This document shows, piece after piece, positions 52,215 to 61,748 of a DNA stretch of 64,000 bases (the first letter of the stretch is position 1; each line of letters begins with the position of its first letter). Below the pieces are notes generated by a model that worked only from the letters and a program-made list of their open reading frames with translations, ran no database searches and had not been told where the DNA came from. Location: positions 62,001 through 126,000 of the forward strand of contig JBDTRG010000129.1 in assembly GCA_039931775.1 (NCBI GenBank), read 5' to 3'. Made by a program: the position numbers and the translations under genes. The stretch comes from CAIWHR01 sp039931775 (GTDB lineage: Bacteria > Pseudomonadota > Gammaproteobacteria > Burkholderiales > Casimicrobiaceae).

Positions 52215-54086
52215 TCAAGTGCCGTTGCGTGGCGGCTCGCGCGCCTGCAGCGTGTTCACCTGCTGCTCGCCCAGCCGTTCGATCTGCTTCCACGAATCGC
52301 CAAGCATTTCATCGCGGCGGCCGATTCGTGCAATGCGTATCTCGAGCGCAAACTCGACGGCGCTCGGCGACCTGAAGAGCGCAATTGGGGGCAGGTAGGT
52401 ACCGGTCTGCGCGCTCAAGCGGGCAAGCACCTGACCGGCGCGCAGAGAGTCGCCGCCCAGCATGAAGAAGTTGTCTTTCGCGCCGACCCGGTCGATGCCA
52501 AGGACCTCGGCGAAGAGCGCAACGACGAGCGCCTCGATTTCGTCGCGCGGCTCGATGTCCGACGAATTGAGTCGATCGGCGAACCGCGCGGCAAGATCGA
52601 TCCGTCGCACCTTTCCGGTGTCGCCCGACGGAATATCGTCGACGATGAGCACGCGACTCGGGACCTTGATCCAGTCGAGGCGATCGATGAGGAATCGGCG
52701 AATCTCCTCCTCGGTCGCATGCATCCCGGATTTGACGAGAACCGCCGCAACGATGTCCTCGCCCAGGGTCGGATGCGCGACGCCGAATGCGACGCCTTGG
52801 AGCACGGCGGGATGAACCGAAAGCGCTTCGTCGATCTCGCGTGGCGAGACCTTTTCGCCGCCTCGGTTGATGATCTCCTTCAGCCTTCCCGTCAGCGAGA
52901 CGTACCCGTCGGCGTCGATCCGACCGAGGTCGCCGGTACGAAACCACCCATCGACAAACGCCGACGCATTCGCCGCAGGGTCAGCGACATAGCCGCGGGT
53001 GACGTTTTCGCCGCGGATGACGATCTCTCCCGTGCCGTCCCGATCGACGATGCGTCCCGACTCCTCCAGGACGGCGACTTCCGGACCGGCGGGCAAGCCG
53101 ACGGACCCGGGCTTGCGCACTCGGGGAGGTAACGGATTGCTTGCGATCTGGTGCGCGGCTTCGGTCATTCCATACGCCTCGACGACAGGCGCTCCGAACG
53201 CAGTCTCGAGTTCGCGCGCGACTCGCGTTGGCAGCGGCGCCGACGAGGACCGCACAAAGCGCAGGCGGCCCTTGATGTCGGGAAAGGTGGCGTGCGCAAT
53301 CTCGGCGAGTATCGCTGCGTGCACGGCCGGTACCGCGGTGTACCACGTCGGGCGGAGCGCATCGACCCACATGACGAACTTTCCCTCCGCGAAGCCGGGC
53401 GTACAGGCCACGCTCCCGCCCGCGGACAGCGACGCAAGAACGGCGGCGACAAAGCCGTGTATGTGGAACAACGGCATCACGTTCAGGCAGCGGTCGTGCG
53501 GCCCCAGACCGAGCGTCGAGGCGACACTAACCGCAGACCGGCAGAGATTGTCGTGGGTGAGGGGGACGAGTTTTGGCCGCGACGTTGTTCCTGTCGTGTA
53601 CAGGACCAATGCAACGTCGCCGTCGGCCGGCGGTATCTCCGGCGCCGCCGCCGCGCTGCGAACGGGGCCGAATTCGAACAATCCGGCGGGCGTCGCGTCG
53701 TCCCAACGGACGTCGAGGCAGCGAATCGAAAGCTCCGCCCCGGCGGCGCGGCTCGATGCGCCGCCATCCGCCGGCACGAGCAGCACCTTTGGCTGCAAGT
53801 CGGCGAGGCGAAGCAGAAGGTCCTCCCTGCGATAATTAGGTCCAAGTGGGGCGCAAGTCGCAAAAGCGGCCGAAGCCAATGTCGCGACAGCCATTTCGGG
53901 GCCGTTCGGAAGGACGACCGCGACGCGATCGCTGCGTTTCACGCCTATCGAGCGCAACGTCGAACCGATGTCCCGCATGCGATCGGCGAGTTGCAGGTAG
54001 GTCGAAGCTGAACGCCCTGGCGCGAGAAGCGCGGGCGCCTGCGGCCGGAGGCGGGCCTGCGCGTCAATCATCGCGGCGAGATTCAC
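52215..54086 (-). CDS. Stand-alone AMP-ligase/acyl carrier didomain protein
   Basis: 623 residues. The AMP-binding ligase has YTTGTTSRPKLVPLTHDN (A3-like), YGMTEAAHQIASNP and GRLKEIINRGGEKVSP, and the C-terminal subdomain Lys-like region PSGDTGKVRR. After it comes a carrier domain with FFMLGGDSLRAG, the Ser (about 546) that takes 4'-phosphopantetheine. Such proteins activate an acid and hold it for transfer. It is divergent from the NRPS genes, whose first module starts with a condensation domain, so it may provide the acyl starter; the substrate is unknown. A GTG start is used; no clear ribosome site. Confidence 0.82.
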   Translation of the reverse strand: MNLAAMIDAQARLRPQAPALLAPGRSASTYLQLADRMRDIGSTLRSIGVKRSDRVAVVLPNGPEMAVATLASAAFATCAPLGPNYRREDLLLRLADLQPKVLLVPADGGASSRAAGAELSIRCLDVRWDDATPAGLFEFGPVRSAAAAPEIPPADGDVALVLYTTGTTSRPKLVPLTHDNLCRSAVSVASTLGLGPHDRCLNVMPLFHIHGFVAAVLASLSAGGSVACTPGFAEGKFVMWVDALRPTWYTAVPAVHAAILAEIAHATFPDIKGRLRFVRSSSAPLPTRVARELETAFGAPVVEAYGMTEAAHQIASNPLPPRVRKPGSVGLPAGPEVAVLEESGRIVDRDGTGEIVIRGENVTRGYVADPAANASAFVDGWFRTGDLGRIDADGYVSLTGRLKEIINRGGEKVSPREIDEALSVHPAVLQGVAFGVAHPTLGEDIVAAVLVKSGMHATEEEIRRFLIDRLDWIKVPSRVLIVDDIPSGDTGKVRRIDLAARFADRLNSSDIEPRDEIEALVVALFAEVLGIDRVGAKDNFFMLGGDSLRAGQVLARLSAQTGTYLPPIALFRSPSAVEFALEIRIARIGRRDEMLGDSWKQIERLGEQQVNTLQAREPPRNGT

Positions 54087-54318
54087 GGGGGGCGTCGATC
54101 GATCGGGTAGGGGGAGGCTTCATGGGCCGGCTCGCGGAAACCGAGCGTCGCGCCATGCCGCCCAGCGTCTGCCCACATTATCGGATGGCACGACCTCGAT
54201 TGTCCCGCCTATCCACGCCTTTTGAGGCACGATCATTGCATGCATAATTCCCGGGTCGCGCCGTGCCTCGAGGGATCCGGGGTGCCGTGTCGCGACACGC
54301 CTACCCGTCCGTTGATCG

Positions 54319-57300
54319 ATGCCAAGTTTGCAGCCTCCTGCCCCCAAATCCTTACTCTACGAGCCTGCAAGATACCCCGGTTCGCCGGTCGGCGCCGCAA
54401 GGGGCGCGTCGACCTCTCCGCTTTCCTTCTCCCAGCAGCGCTTGTGGATGCTCGACGGGATTCTGCCGAATCGATCGGTATACACGGTTGCCCAGGCGTA
54501 TCGGATCGTCGGCAGGCTGAACCCCGTCGCACTGCAGCGCGCGCTCGGCGACATCGTGGCGCGGCACGATGTCCTTCGGACGCGCTTTGCGTTGACCGAT
54601 GACGGTCCGGTGCAGGTGATCGTTCCGGCGCAACCTCTGGAACTGTCGGTGGTCGATCTCGGTTCGCTCGACAATGGGCTGCGCGAGCCGACCGCGCGAC
54701 GAATCGCGCACGACGAGGCGCAGGCGCCGTTCGATCTGGAAAGCGGAATGCCGCTGCGCGTGCGGTTGCTTCGCCTGCGCGACGCCGAGCACTGGCTGTT
54801 GATGACGCTGCACCACATCGTTACCGATGGCTGGTCGACCGGCGTGCTGTGGCGCGAACTCTCGGCGTTGTACCTCGCCCATTGCCGCGGCGAGGCGAAT
54901 CCGCTACCCCCGTTGCCCGTGCGTTACGCAGATTTTTCGGTGTGGCAGCGCCAATGGCTGCAGGGCGAGGAGCTGGAGCGCCAACTTGCCTACTGGAAGC
55001 CCGCGTTGGCCGACCTGCCCGTGCTCGATCTGCCGACGGATCGCCCGCGTCCTGCGATCGCGAGCCATCGTGGTGCGTGCCGCGCTTTCGAACTCGGCAC
55101 CGAGCTGACACGCTCGCTCAAGGTGGTGAGCCGCGGCGAAAGCTCGACGTTGTTCATGACGTTGCTCGCGGCTTTTCAGGTATTGCTCTACCGGTATACC
55201 GGGCAGGAAGACATCGCCGTAGGGGTGCCAACCGCCGGACGCAACCGACCGGAGCTGGAGTCGCTCATCGGGTTCTTCGTCAACACATTGGTCATGCGGG
55301 GGGACCTGTCGGGGGAACCGACCTTTCGGGCGTTTCTGGCGAGGGTTCGCGCACGGGCGCTGGACGCGTACGCGCACCTCGACCTGCCGTTCGAGAAGCT
55401 GGTCGAGGAACTGCACCCTGCCAGAGACTTGTCGCGCAATCCGCTGTTCCAGGCCGCGCTCGTGATGCGGAACATGCCGCGCAGCCAGCCCGGGCTCCAT
55501 GGTCTCCACGTGGAACCGCTTGCGGACAGCGACGGTGAAAATGCGAAATTCGACCTGCACCTTTCCGTCACCGAGGTCGCGGACGTGCTGCAGATGCGCC
55601 TCGAGTATGCGACCGATCTCTTCGACGCGGCGACCATCGAACGGCTGATCGGACACTGGCAGGTGCTGCTCGAGGGAATCGTCGCGGATCCGGGGCAGTC
55701 GATTGCGTGCCTGCCGCTGCTGTCGGCGCAGGAACGCGACCACCTGCAGGACGGGTCGAATGCGACGTCGGCGCAATTCCCACGCGGCCGTTGCATCCAC
55801 GCGCTGTTCGAAGCGCAGGTTCTGCGCACGCCCGAAGCGGTGGCGGCGGTGTTTGCCGACGAGCAACTGACGTACGGGGAGCTCAATGCGCGGGCGAATC
55901 GATTGGCGCATCACCTGCGCGGGCTGGGCGCGGGGCCGGAGGTGCTGGTGGGGCTGTGTGTGGAGCGCTCGCTGGATCTGGTGGTGGGGTTGCTCGGGAT
56001 ACTGAAGGCGGGAGCGGCGTACGTTCCGCTGGACCCGGGGTATCCGGCCCAGCGGTTGGCGTTCATGCTGGACGACACAAAGGCGCCGGTGCTGGTGACG
56101 CAGCAGCGGCTGTTGGCGTTGCTGCCTGCCGCCGCTGCGAAGGTGGTGTGCCTCGATCGCGACGGGGCGGCGATCGCGGGCGAGCCCTCGACCAACCCGG
56201 CGGGTGGCGCGACCGAAAAGAACCTCGCATACGTGATCTACACGTCGGGCTCCACCGGTCAGCCCAAAGGCGTGATGATCGAGCATCGGTCGGTCGTCAA
56301 TCACTTCGTGGGGATGGTGCAACGGTTTTCGCTGGGCAGCGAGGATTGCGTGCTGCAATCTGCGCCGATCGGATTCGACCAGTCGATCTGGCAGATCCTC
56401 GTTCCGCTGGTGTCCGGTGGGCGCGTTGCGTTGCCCGAACCCGACGCACATCGTTCCGCCGACGAGCTCGCCGACGCCATCAGGCGACATCGCGTTACGG
56501 TGCTTCGGACCGTACCCACCATGCTGTCGGCCCTGTTGCGAGGGCCGCGATTGGACCCGTTGCACTCGTTGCGCCTGGTGATCGCGGCGGGTGAAGTACT
56601 GGAAAACGACGTCGCCGCGGAATTTGCGGCACAATCACGCGCAGTGCTGGTCAACGCTTACGGGCCCACGGAAACCACCTTCGTCGCGTCCCTTTGGGAG
56701 TGCCCCGGCGCAGAGGAAAATCGCCGCATTCCGATCGGTGCGCCGCTTCCGAACATGCGCATCCATGTGCTCGATCGGCACGATCAGCGGGTTCCGATCG
56801 GCGTGCAAGGTGAACTGTGCATCGGGGGCGAAGGTGTGGGGCGCGGCTACTGGCGCCAGCCGGAGTTGACCGCCCGATCGTTCGTTCGGGATCCGTTCAA
56901 TCCGGACCCGCAGGCGCGCATGTTTCGGTCCGGCGACCTCGCATGTCTGCGGCCGGATGGACGACTCGAGTTTCTCGGGCGCCGGGATCATCAGATCAAA
57001 CTGCGGGGTGTCCGCATCGAGCTCGGCGAGATCGAGACTGTTCTGGCGTCTCACGCCGGCGTGATTGGCGCCGTCGTGGTCGCGCGGGAAGGCGACGCCG
57101 ATGATCGGCGCCTGATCGGCTACGTTACGACCGCGGGAAAACCGCCGCCGACGACATCCGATTTGCGCGGATTCCTGAGGGCGCGGCTGCCGGAGTTCAT
57201 GATTCCCGCGGCATTCGTGCGATTGAACGAATTTCCTACTGCATCGACGGGCAAGATCGATCGGCTGCACCTGCCGCCTCCGGACGCGCAGAGCGAGTCG

Positions 57301-57675
57301 GCCGCCTCCGCTTGCGCCGCTCCGCGCAACGATTTGGAGACGCAGCTGGCGGCAATCTTTTCCGACATTCTCGGCGTCGGGAGCGTCGGTATATTCGAGG
57401 ACTTTTTCGCGCTCGGCGGCCATTCGTTGCTGGTCATGCGGGTCCTTGCCGCCGTGAAGGCCGGCTTCGCGATCACCGTACGACCGCGCGAATTCTTCGT
57501 CGACGCCACCGTCGCGGGTTTGGCGAAGCATCTGGACCCCGATGCCCAGGGCGCCTTCGGCGGCGCCGTTCGGGAGGCTTCGCGAGGTTCGCCAATGAAT
57601 CGGCATCCGAGAGTGCCGTCGCGCCAGCGCATAACATCGAAAGCGTCCGCGAACCGATCGAGGAGCGGGGCGTGA
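54319..57675 (+). CDS. Non-ribosomal peptide synthetase, C-A-T module 1
   Basis: 1118 residues. Condensation domain with HHIVTDG (about 165-171); adenylation domain from about 485 with YVIYTSGSTGQPKG, NAYGPTETTF and a GRRDHQIKLRGVRIELGE segment; carrier domain with FALGGHSLLV (Ser about 1036). By hand alignment to GrsA the pocket reads D-Q-W-R-I-A-A-F-V-K, a code I do not recognise. A C domain at the start of the assembly suggests an acyl starter, possibly from the AMP-ligase at 52215. No epimerase. The first half of the A domain is identical by eye to that of module 2. Confidence 0.92.
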   Translation: MPSLQPPAPKSLLYEPARYPGSPVGAARGASTSPLSFSQQRLWMLDGILPNRSVYTVAQAYRIVGRLNPVALQRALGDIVARHDVLRTRFALTDDGPVQVIVPAQPLELSVVDLGSLDNGLREPTARRIAHDEAQAPFDLESGMPLRVRLLRLRDAEHWLLMTLHHIVTDGWSTGVLWRELSALYLAHCRGEANPLPPLPVRYADFSVWQRQWLQGEELERQLAYWKPALADLPVLDLPTDRPRPAIASHRGACRAFELGTELTRSLKVVSRGESSTLFMTLLAAFQVLLYRYTGQEDIAVGVPTAGRNRPELESLIGFFVNTLVMRGDLSGEPTFRAFLARVRARALDAYAHLDLPFEKLVEELHPARDLSRNPLFQAALVMRNMPRSQPGLHGLHVEPLADSDGENAKFDLHLSVTEVADVLQMRLEYATDLFDAATIERLIGHWQVLLEGIVADPGQSIACLPLLSAQERDHLQDGSNATSAQFPRGRCIHALFEAQVLRTPEAVAAVFADEQLTYGELNARANRLAHHLRGLGAGPEVLVGLCVERSLDLVVGLLGILKAGAAYVPLDPGYPAQRLAFMLDDTKAPVLVTQQRLLALLPAAAAKVVCLDRDGAAIAGEPSTNPAGGATEKNLAYVIYTSGSTGQPKGVMIEHRSVVNHFVGMVQRFSLGSEDCVLQSAPIGFDQSIWQILVPLVSGGRVALPEPDAHRSADELADAIRRHRVTVLRTVPTMLSALLRGPRLDPLHSLRLVIAAGEVLENDVAAEFAAQSRAVLVNAYGPTETTFVASLWECPGAEENRRIPIGAPLPNMRIHVLDRHDQRVPIGVQGELCIGGEGVGRGYWRQPELTARSFVRDPFNPDPQARMFRSGDLACLRPDGRLEFLGRRDHQIKLRGVRIELGEIETVLASHAGVIGAVVVAREGDADDRRLIGYVTTAGKPPPTTSDLRGFLRARLPEFMIPAAFVRLNEFPTASTGKIDRLHLPPPDAQSESAASACAAPRNDLETQLAAIFSDILGVGSVGIFEDFFALGGHSLLVMRVLAAVKAGFAITVRPREFFVDATVAGLAKHLDPDAQGAFGGAVREASRGSPMNRHPRVPSRQRITSKASANRSRSGA
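55824..56259. repeat. 436-bp identical repeat, copy 1 (A-domain N-terminal part of NRPS 1)
   Basis: This stretch is base-for-base the same by eye as 59147-59582. It runs from just before RTPEAVAAVFADEQL to the SGSTG motif, covering the A-domain part before the specificity pocket. Flanking C-domain and pocket sequences differ. Points to recent recombination or gene conversion between the two genes. Confidence 0.93.
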
Positions 57676-60600
57676 CTGCAGTGAATCCGGGCGCTGTCGC
57701 CATGCCATCGCCTGCGGCGCCAGGCGAGGTCTTCGTGTTCCCTTCGTCGTTTGCACAGCAGCGGCTGTGGCTCATCGACAAATTGTTGCCGAACGGTGCA
57801 GTCTACAATGTGCCGAGAGTGTATCGGCTCGTCGGCGTGCTCGATGTCGATGCACTGCGCGGCGCGTTGAATGCGCTCGTAGAAAGGCACGAAGCGTTGC
57901 GGACGCGATTCGCCCTGGAGGCGCGCGGTCCGGTGCAAGTGATCGACGCGGCCCTCGAACTGCCGATCGAAGTGGTGGACCTCGAACCGCTTGGGCCATC
58001 GGCGCGGGAGGCCGAAGCAAGGCGCCTTGCCCAGGTGGAGGCGCAGACGCCCTTCGATCTGGAGCAGGGGCCGTTGTTGCGCCTGCGGCTCCTGCGTTTG
58101 AGCCAGAACGAGCACTGGCTGCTGATGACGCTGCATCACATCGTGACCGACGGCTGGTCCTCCGGCATCGTGGCGCGCGAGTTGTCCGTACTCTATCGGT
58201 CGCAACACCTCGGGGAGGCAAGCCCGTTGGCGCCATTGCCGGTGCAGTATGCGGATTACGCCGTCTGGCAACGTGACTGGCTGCAGGGCGATGTGCTGGA
58301 GCAGCAACTTGCCTACTGGAAGCCGGCCCTGGCCAACCTGGCTGTGCTCGAACTGCCGACGGATCGGCCGCGGCCGGCGCTGGCGAGCTACCGCGGCCGG
58401 AAGGTGAATTTCGAGATCGACGAACGGCTCACCGCGGACCTCAAGGCGCTGGGCCGGGCCGAGCGCGCAACGTTGTTCATGACGTTGCTCGCGGCATTCC
58501 AGGTGCTCCTCTACCGGTACAGCGGCGAAGAGGACGTGGTCGTGGGAGCCCCAATCGCCGGCCGCGTCCGGCCCGAGCTCAACGGACTGATCGGCTTTTT
58601 CGTCAACACACTGGTGTTGCGCGGAGACCTGTCGGGGGAACCGACGTTTCGGGAATACCTGGCAAGGGTCCGCGCGCGCGCGCTGGATGCGTATGCACAC
58701 CAGGACTTGCCCTTCGAGAAGCTGGTCGAGGAACTTCATCCCAGGAGGGACCTGTCGCGCAATCCGCTGTTTCAGGTTGCGCTGGCGATGCAGAACACGC
58801 CGCAGGGCGAGCTGGACCTCGATGGAATTGACGTAACGGTACTTCAGGATGTCGATGGAGAAAGCGCGAAATTCGACCTGCAGCTCTCGGTTACCGAAGC
58901 GGGGGCCATCCTGCGGATGCGTTTCGAGTACGCGACCGACCTCTTCGACGCTGCCACGATCCAGCGGCTGATCCAGCATTGGCGAACGCTGCTGGGAGGA
59001 ATCGTCGCGGATCCGGGGCAGGCGATTGCGCGGCTGCCGCTGCTCGGCGAGGTCGAGCGCAAAGCTCATGACGCCGAACGGAATGCGGCCGAGGTCGAAA
59101 CGCCGCGGGAGCGGTGCATCCACGAGATGTTCGAGCAACAGGTCGAGCGCACGCCCGAAGCGGTGGCGGCGGTGTTTGCCGACGAGCAACTGACGTACGG
59201 GGAGCTCAATGCGCGGGCGAATCGATTGGCGCATCACCTGCGCGGGCTGGGCGCGGGGCCGGAGGTGCTGGTGGGGCTGTGTGTGGAGCGCTCGCTGGAT
59301 CTGGTGGTGGGGTTGCTCGGGATACTGAAGGCGGGAGCGGCGTACGTTCCGCTGGACCCGGGGTATCCGGCCCAGCGGTTGGCGTTCATGCTGGACGACA
59401 CAAAGGCGCCGGTGCTGGTGACGCAGCAGCGGCTGTTGGCGTTGCTGCCTGCCGCCGCTGCGAAGGTGGTGTGCCTCGATCGCGACGGGGCGGCGATCGC
59501 GGGCGAGCCCTCGACCAACCCGGCGGGTGGCGCGACCGAAAAGAACCTCGCATACGTGATCTACACGTCGGGCTCCACCGGTGCGCCCAAGGGCGTGATG
59601 GTCACCCACTTCAACGTGGTCAGGCTATTCCTGGCCACGCAGCATTGGTTCGCATTCGACGAGCGCGACGTCTGGACCTGCTTTCACTCGGCCTCGTTCG
59701 ACGTCTCGGTCTGGGAAATCTGGGGCGCGCTGTTCCACGGCGGCAAGCTGGTCATCGTCCCGTTCGTGACGAGTCGCGATCCCGAGGCATTTTACGCTCT
59801 GCTCTGTGGGGAGGGCGTCACGGTCCTCAGTCAGACTCCCTCTGCATTCACCGGGCTGATGGCGGCCGATGCCAAGGCAGGATCCGCCGGCCTCGCGTTG
59901 CGTCTGATCATCTTCGCCGGCGAAGCGCTCGAGGTGAAGTCGTTGCGACCCTGGTTCGATCGACATGGCGATGCTGTGCCCCGGATGGTGAACATGTACG
60001 GAATCACGGAGACCACGGTCCATGCTACCTATCGTCCCGTTACGTATGCCGACATGGATACTCCGAAGGGCAGCAATATCGGCGCGCCGATTCCCGACTT
60101 GCGCGTGCATGTCCTCGACGGCCATCTGCAACCCGTGCCGACCGGCGTTGTCGGAGAGATTTTTGTCGCCGGTGCGGGCGTTGCGCGGGGGTACCTGAAT
60201 CGGCCGGCGCTCACAGCCGAGCGCTTCTTGACCGATCCATTCGACCGCGACGCGAACGCGCGCATGTATCGGTCGGGCGATCGCGCGTGCCGAATGCCGA
60301 ATGGGGATCTCGACTATCTCGGCCGGATGGATCACCAGGTAAAGATTCGCGGGTTCAGGATCGAGCTCGGTGAAATCGAATCAACGCTGGCGCAGCATCC
60401 CGCAGTGGCTGGCGCGGTCGTCCTCGTGTGGGAAGATGTCCCGGACGAGCGGCGCCTCGTCGCGTACCTCGTGATGCGGGACGCACGAGCGCCGGCCGTG
60501 CGCGAGTTGCGCGAGCATGTCGCCGCGCGCATTCCGGACTACATGATCCCGGCTGCGTTCATCACGCTGGACAGGTTTCCGATGACGCCGTCGGGAAAGA

Positions 60601-61748
60601 TCGATCGGGGAGCGTTCGCGCCGCCCGAAGCGGACAGCACGCTTGCGGCGGGCGCGTACGTCGCGCCACGCGACGAGATCGAGCGCATCGCCTGCCGGAT
60701 GTGGGCCAAGGCACTTCGCATCTCGCGTGTCGGGATCGACGACGACTTCTTCGAGATCGGAGGACATTCGCTCGTCGGTGCGAAGCTGTTCATGCAACTG
60801 TCCGAGGAGTTTGGGCGGCTTCTGCCGCTCGGTCTGCTGTTCGAGGCGCCGACGGTGCGCAAACTGGCCGAATTCCTGCGCTCGTCGAAGCCGCTCGATG
60901 GGTGCGCGAGCCTGGTCTCAATCACACTTGGCGCGTCGCAGCAGGCACTGTTCGCGGTGCCCGGAGTCGGAGGAAACGTCGTCGGCTTCGCCGATCTCGC
61001 GCGTGCGCTTGGGCCGGATCAGGCGTTCTTCGGCCTGCAGTCCGTCGGCCTCGACGGTGCCCGCGATCCGCTCGAGTCGATCGAGGAAATGGCGCGCCTC
61101 TATGTTTCGGAGGTACGGTCGATTCGCCCTCACGGACCGTATGCATTGCTGGGCGCATGCTTTGGCGCGACGGTGGCCTTCGAGATGGCCCGGCAGATTG
61201 CGGAGAGCGGCGAGGAGGTCGCCTTTCTCGGCCTGGTGGATCCCGGAAGCCGTCGCGGCAAGGAAGCCGATCGGCCCATAAAGGCGGCGCCCCGGGTCGT
61301 GAAAAGCGCCAGAGTGGCCGGTGGCTTTGTCCAGGGGCGATTGCAGCTTTATCGACGCGAGATGGCCAGCCTCCCGCATCGCGAGCGCTTCGCCTATGTG
61401 GGCCGCAAGCTTCACACCATCCTGCGCCGGATGAGCGGACGCGCATCCCTCGAAGGGGTTCGCCTTGAAATAAACCAGATGAAGGTCTATAAGGCGAACC
61501 TCGCCGCGCTGCGACGATTCAGCCCCAAGCCGATCCCCCGTCCGGTCAAGGTCCTCGCGGTATTCGAGACGCACCGCAGGGTGGAGGGTCACGACGCCTC
61601 GCTCGAATGGTGGAATCGTTCGGGTGGCGAAGTCGTCAGGCGCGTGGTTTCAGGCAACGATTCGGGCGACATGCTCAAAGGCGAAAACGCGCGAAGGCTG
61701 GCGGCGGATCTTGCGCAACAACTGAAGAGCGCATTCGACCGAAAATGA
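57672..61748 (+). CDS. Non-ribosomal peptide synthetase, C-A-T-TE module 2 with an atypical thioesterase
   Basis: 1358 residues from GTG 57672, which overlaps the stop of NRPS 1 (GTGA) and follows GAGGAGCGG. Condensation domain HHIVTDG (about 155-161); adenylation domain YVIYTSGSTGAPKG, NMYGITETTV; pocket by hand D-V-W-S-I-A-M-V-H-K, whose MVHK end resembles threonine-type codes (weak). Carrier Ser about 1033 in FFEIGGHSLVG. The thioesterase has LLGACFGATVAFEM, so Cys (about 1163) replaces the usual Ser, and near the end SGNDSGDML sits where a catalytic His is expected. It may close, hydrolyse or be inactive. Confidence 0.9.
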   Translation: MTAVNPGAVAMPSPAAPGEVFVFPSSFAQQRLWLIDKLLPNGAVYNVPRVYRLVGVLDVDALRGALNALVERHEALRTRFALEARGPVQVIDAALELPIEVVDLEPLGPSAREAEARRLAQVEAQTPFDLEQGPLLRLRLLRLSQNEHWLLMTLHHIVTDGWSSGIVARELSVLYRSQHLGEASPLAPLPVQYADYAVWQRDWLQGDVLEQQLAYWKPALANLAVLELPTDRPRPALASYRGRKVNFEIDERLTADLKALGRAERATLFMTLLAAFQVLLYRYSGEEDVVVGAPIAGRVRPELNGLIGFFVNTLVLRGDLSGEPTFREYLARVRARALDAYAHQDLPFEKLVEELHPRRDLSRNPLFQVALAMQNTPQGELDLDGIDVTVLQDVDGESAKFDLQLSVTEAGAILRMRFEYATDLFDAATIQRLIQHWRTLLGGIVADPGQAIARLPLLGEVERKAHDAERNAAEVETPRERCIHEMFEQQVERTPEAVAAVFADEQLTYGELNARANRLAHHLRGLGAGPEVLVGLCVERSLDLVVGLLGILKAGAAYVPLDPGYPAQRLAFMLDDTKAPVLVTQQRLLALLPAAAAKVVCLDRDGAAIAGEPSTNPAGGATEKNLAYVIYTSGSTGAPKGVMVTHFNVVRLFLATQHWFAFDERDVWTCFHSASFDVSVWEIWGALFHGGKLVIVPFVTSRDPEAFYALLCGEGVTVLSQTPSAFTGLMAADAKAGSAGLALRLIIFAGEALEVKSLRPWFDRHGDAVPRMVNMYGITETTVHATYRPVTYADMDTPKGSNIGAPIPDLRVHVLDGHLQPVPTGVVGEIFVAGAGVARGYLNRPALTAERFLTDPFDRDANARMYRSGDRACRMPNGDLDYLGRMDHQVKIRGFRIELGEIESTLAQHPAVAGAVVLVWEDVPDERRLVAYLVMRDARAPAVRELREHVAARIPDYMIPAAFITLDRFPMTPSGKIDRGAFAPPEADSTLAAGAYVAPRDEIERIACRMWAKALRISRVGIDDDFFEIGGHSLVGAKLFMQLSEEFGRLLPLGLLFEAPTVRKLAEFLRSSKPLDGCASLVSITLGASQQALFAVPGVGGNVVGFADLARALGPDQAFFGLQSVGLDGARDPLESIEEMARLYVSEVRSIRPHGPYALLGACFGATVAFEMARQIAESGEEVAFLGLVDPGSRRGKEADRPIKAAPRVVKSARVAGGFVQGRLQLYRREMASLPHRERFAYVGRKLHTILRRMSGRASLEGVRLEINQMKVYKANLAALRRFSPKPIPRPVKVLAVFETHRRVEGHDASLEWWNRSGGEVVRRVVSGNDSGDMLKGENARRLAADLAQQLKSAFDRK
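59147..59582. repeat. 436-bp identical repeat, copy 2 (A-domain N-terminal part of NRPS 2)
   Basis: Partner of 55824-56259, offset 3323 bases. The first differences appear directly after the SGSTG codons (CAGCCC against GCGCCC), so the swap ends inside motif A3. Confidence 0.93.

Noticed and set aside
57120..59609. 829-residue open frame on the minus strand over the NRPS genes
   Set aside because: Antisense to conserved NRPS domains; composition is Arg/His/Pro/Gln-rich as expected from a GC-rich shadow frame.
57672..61748. Threonine prediction for NRPS 2
   Set aside because: Only the end of the hand-derived pocket code resembles threonine-type codes; alignment by eye is not enough to assign the amino acid.
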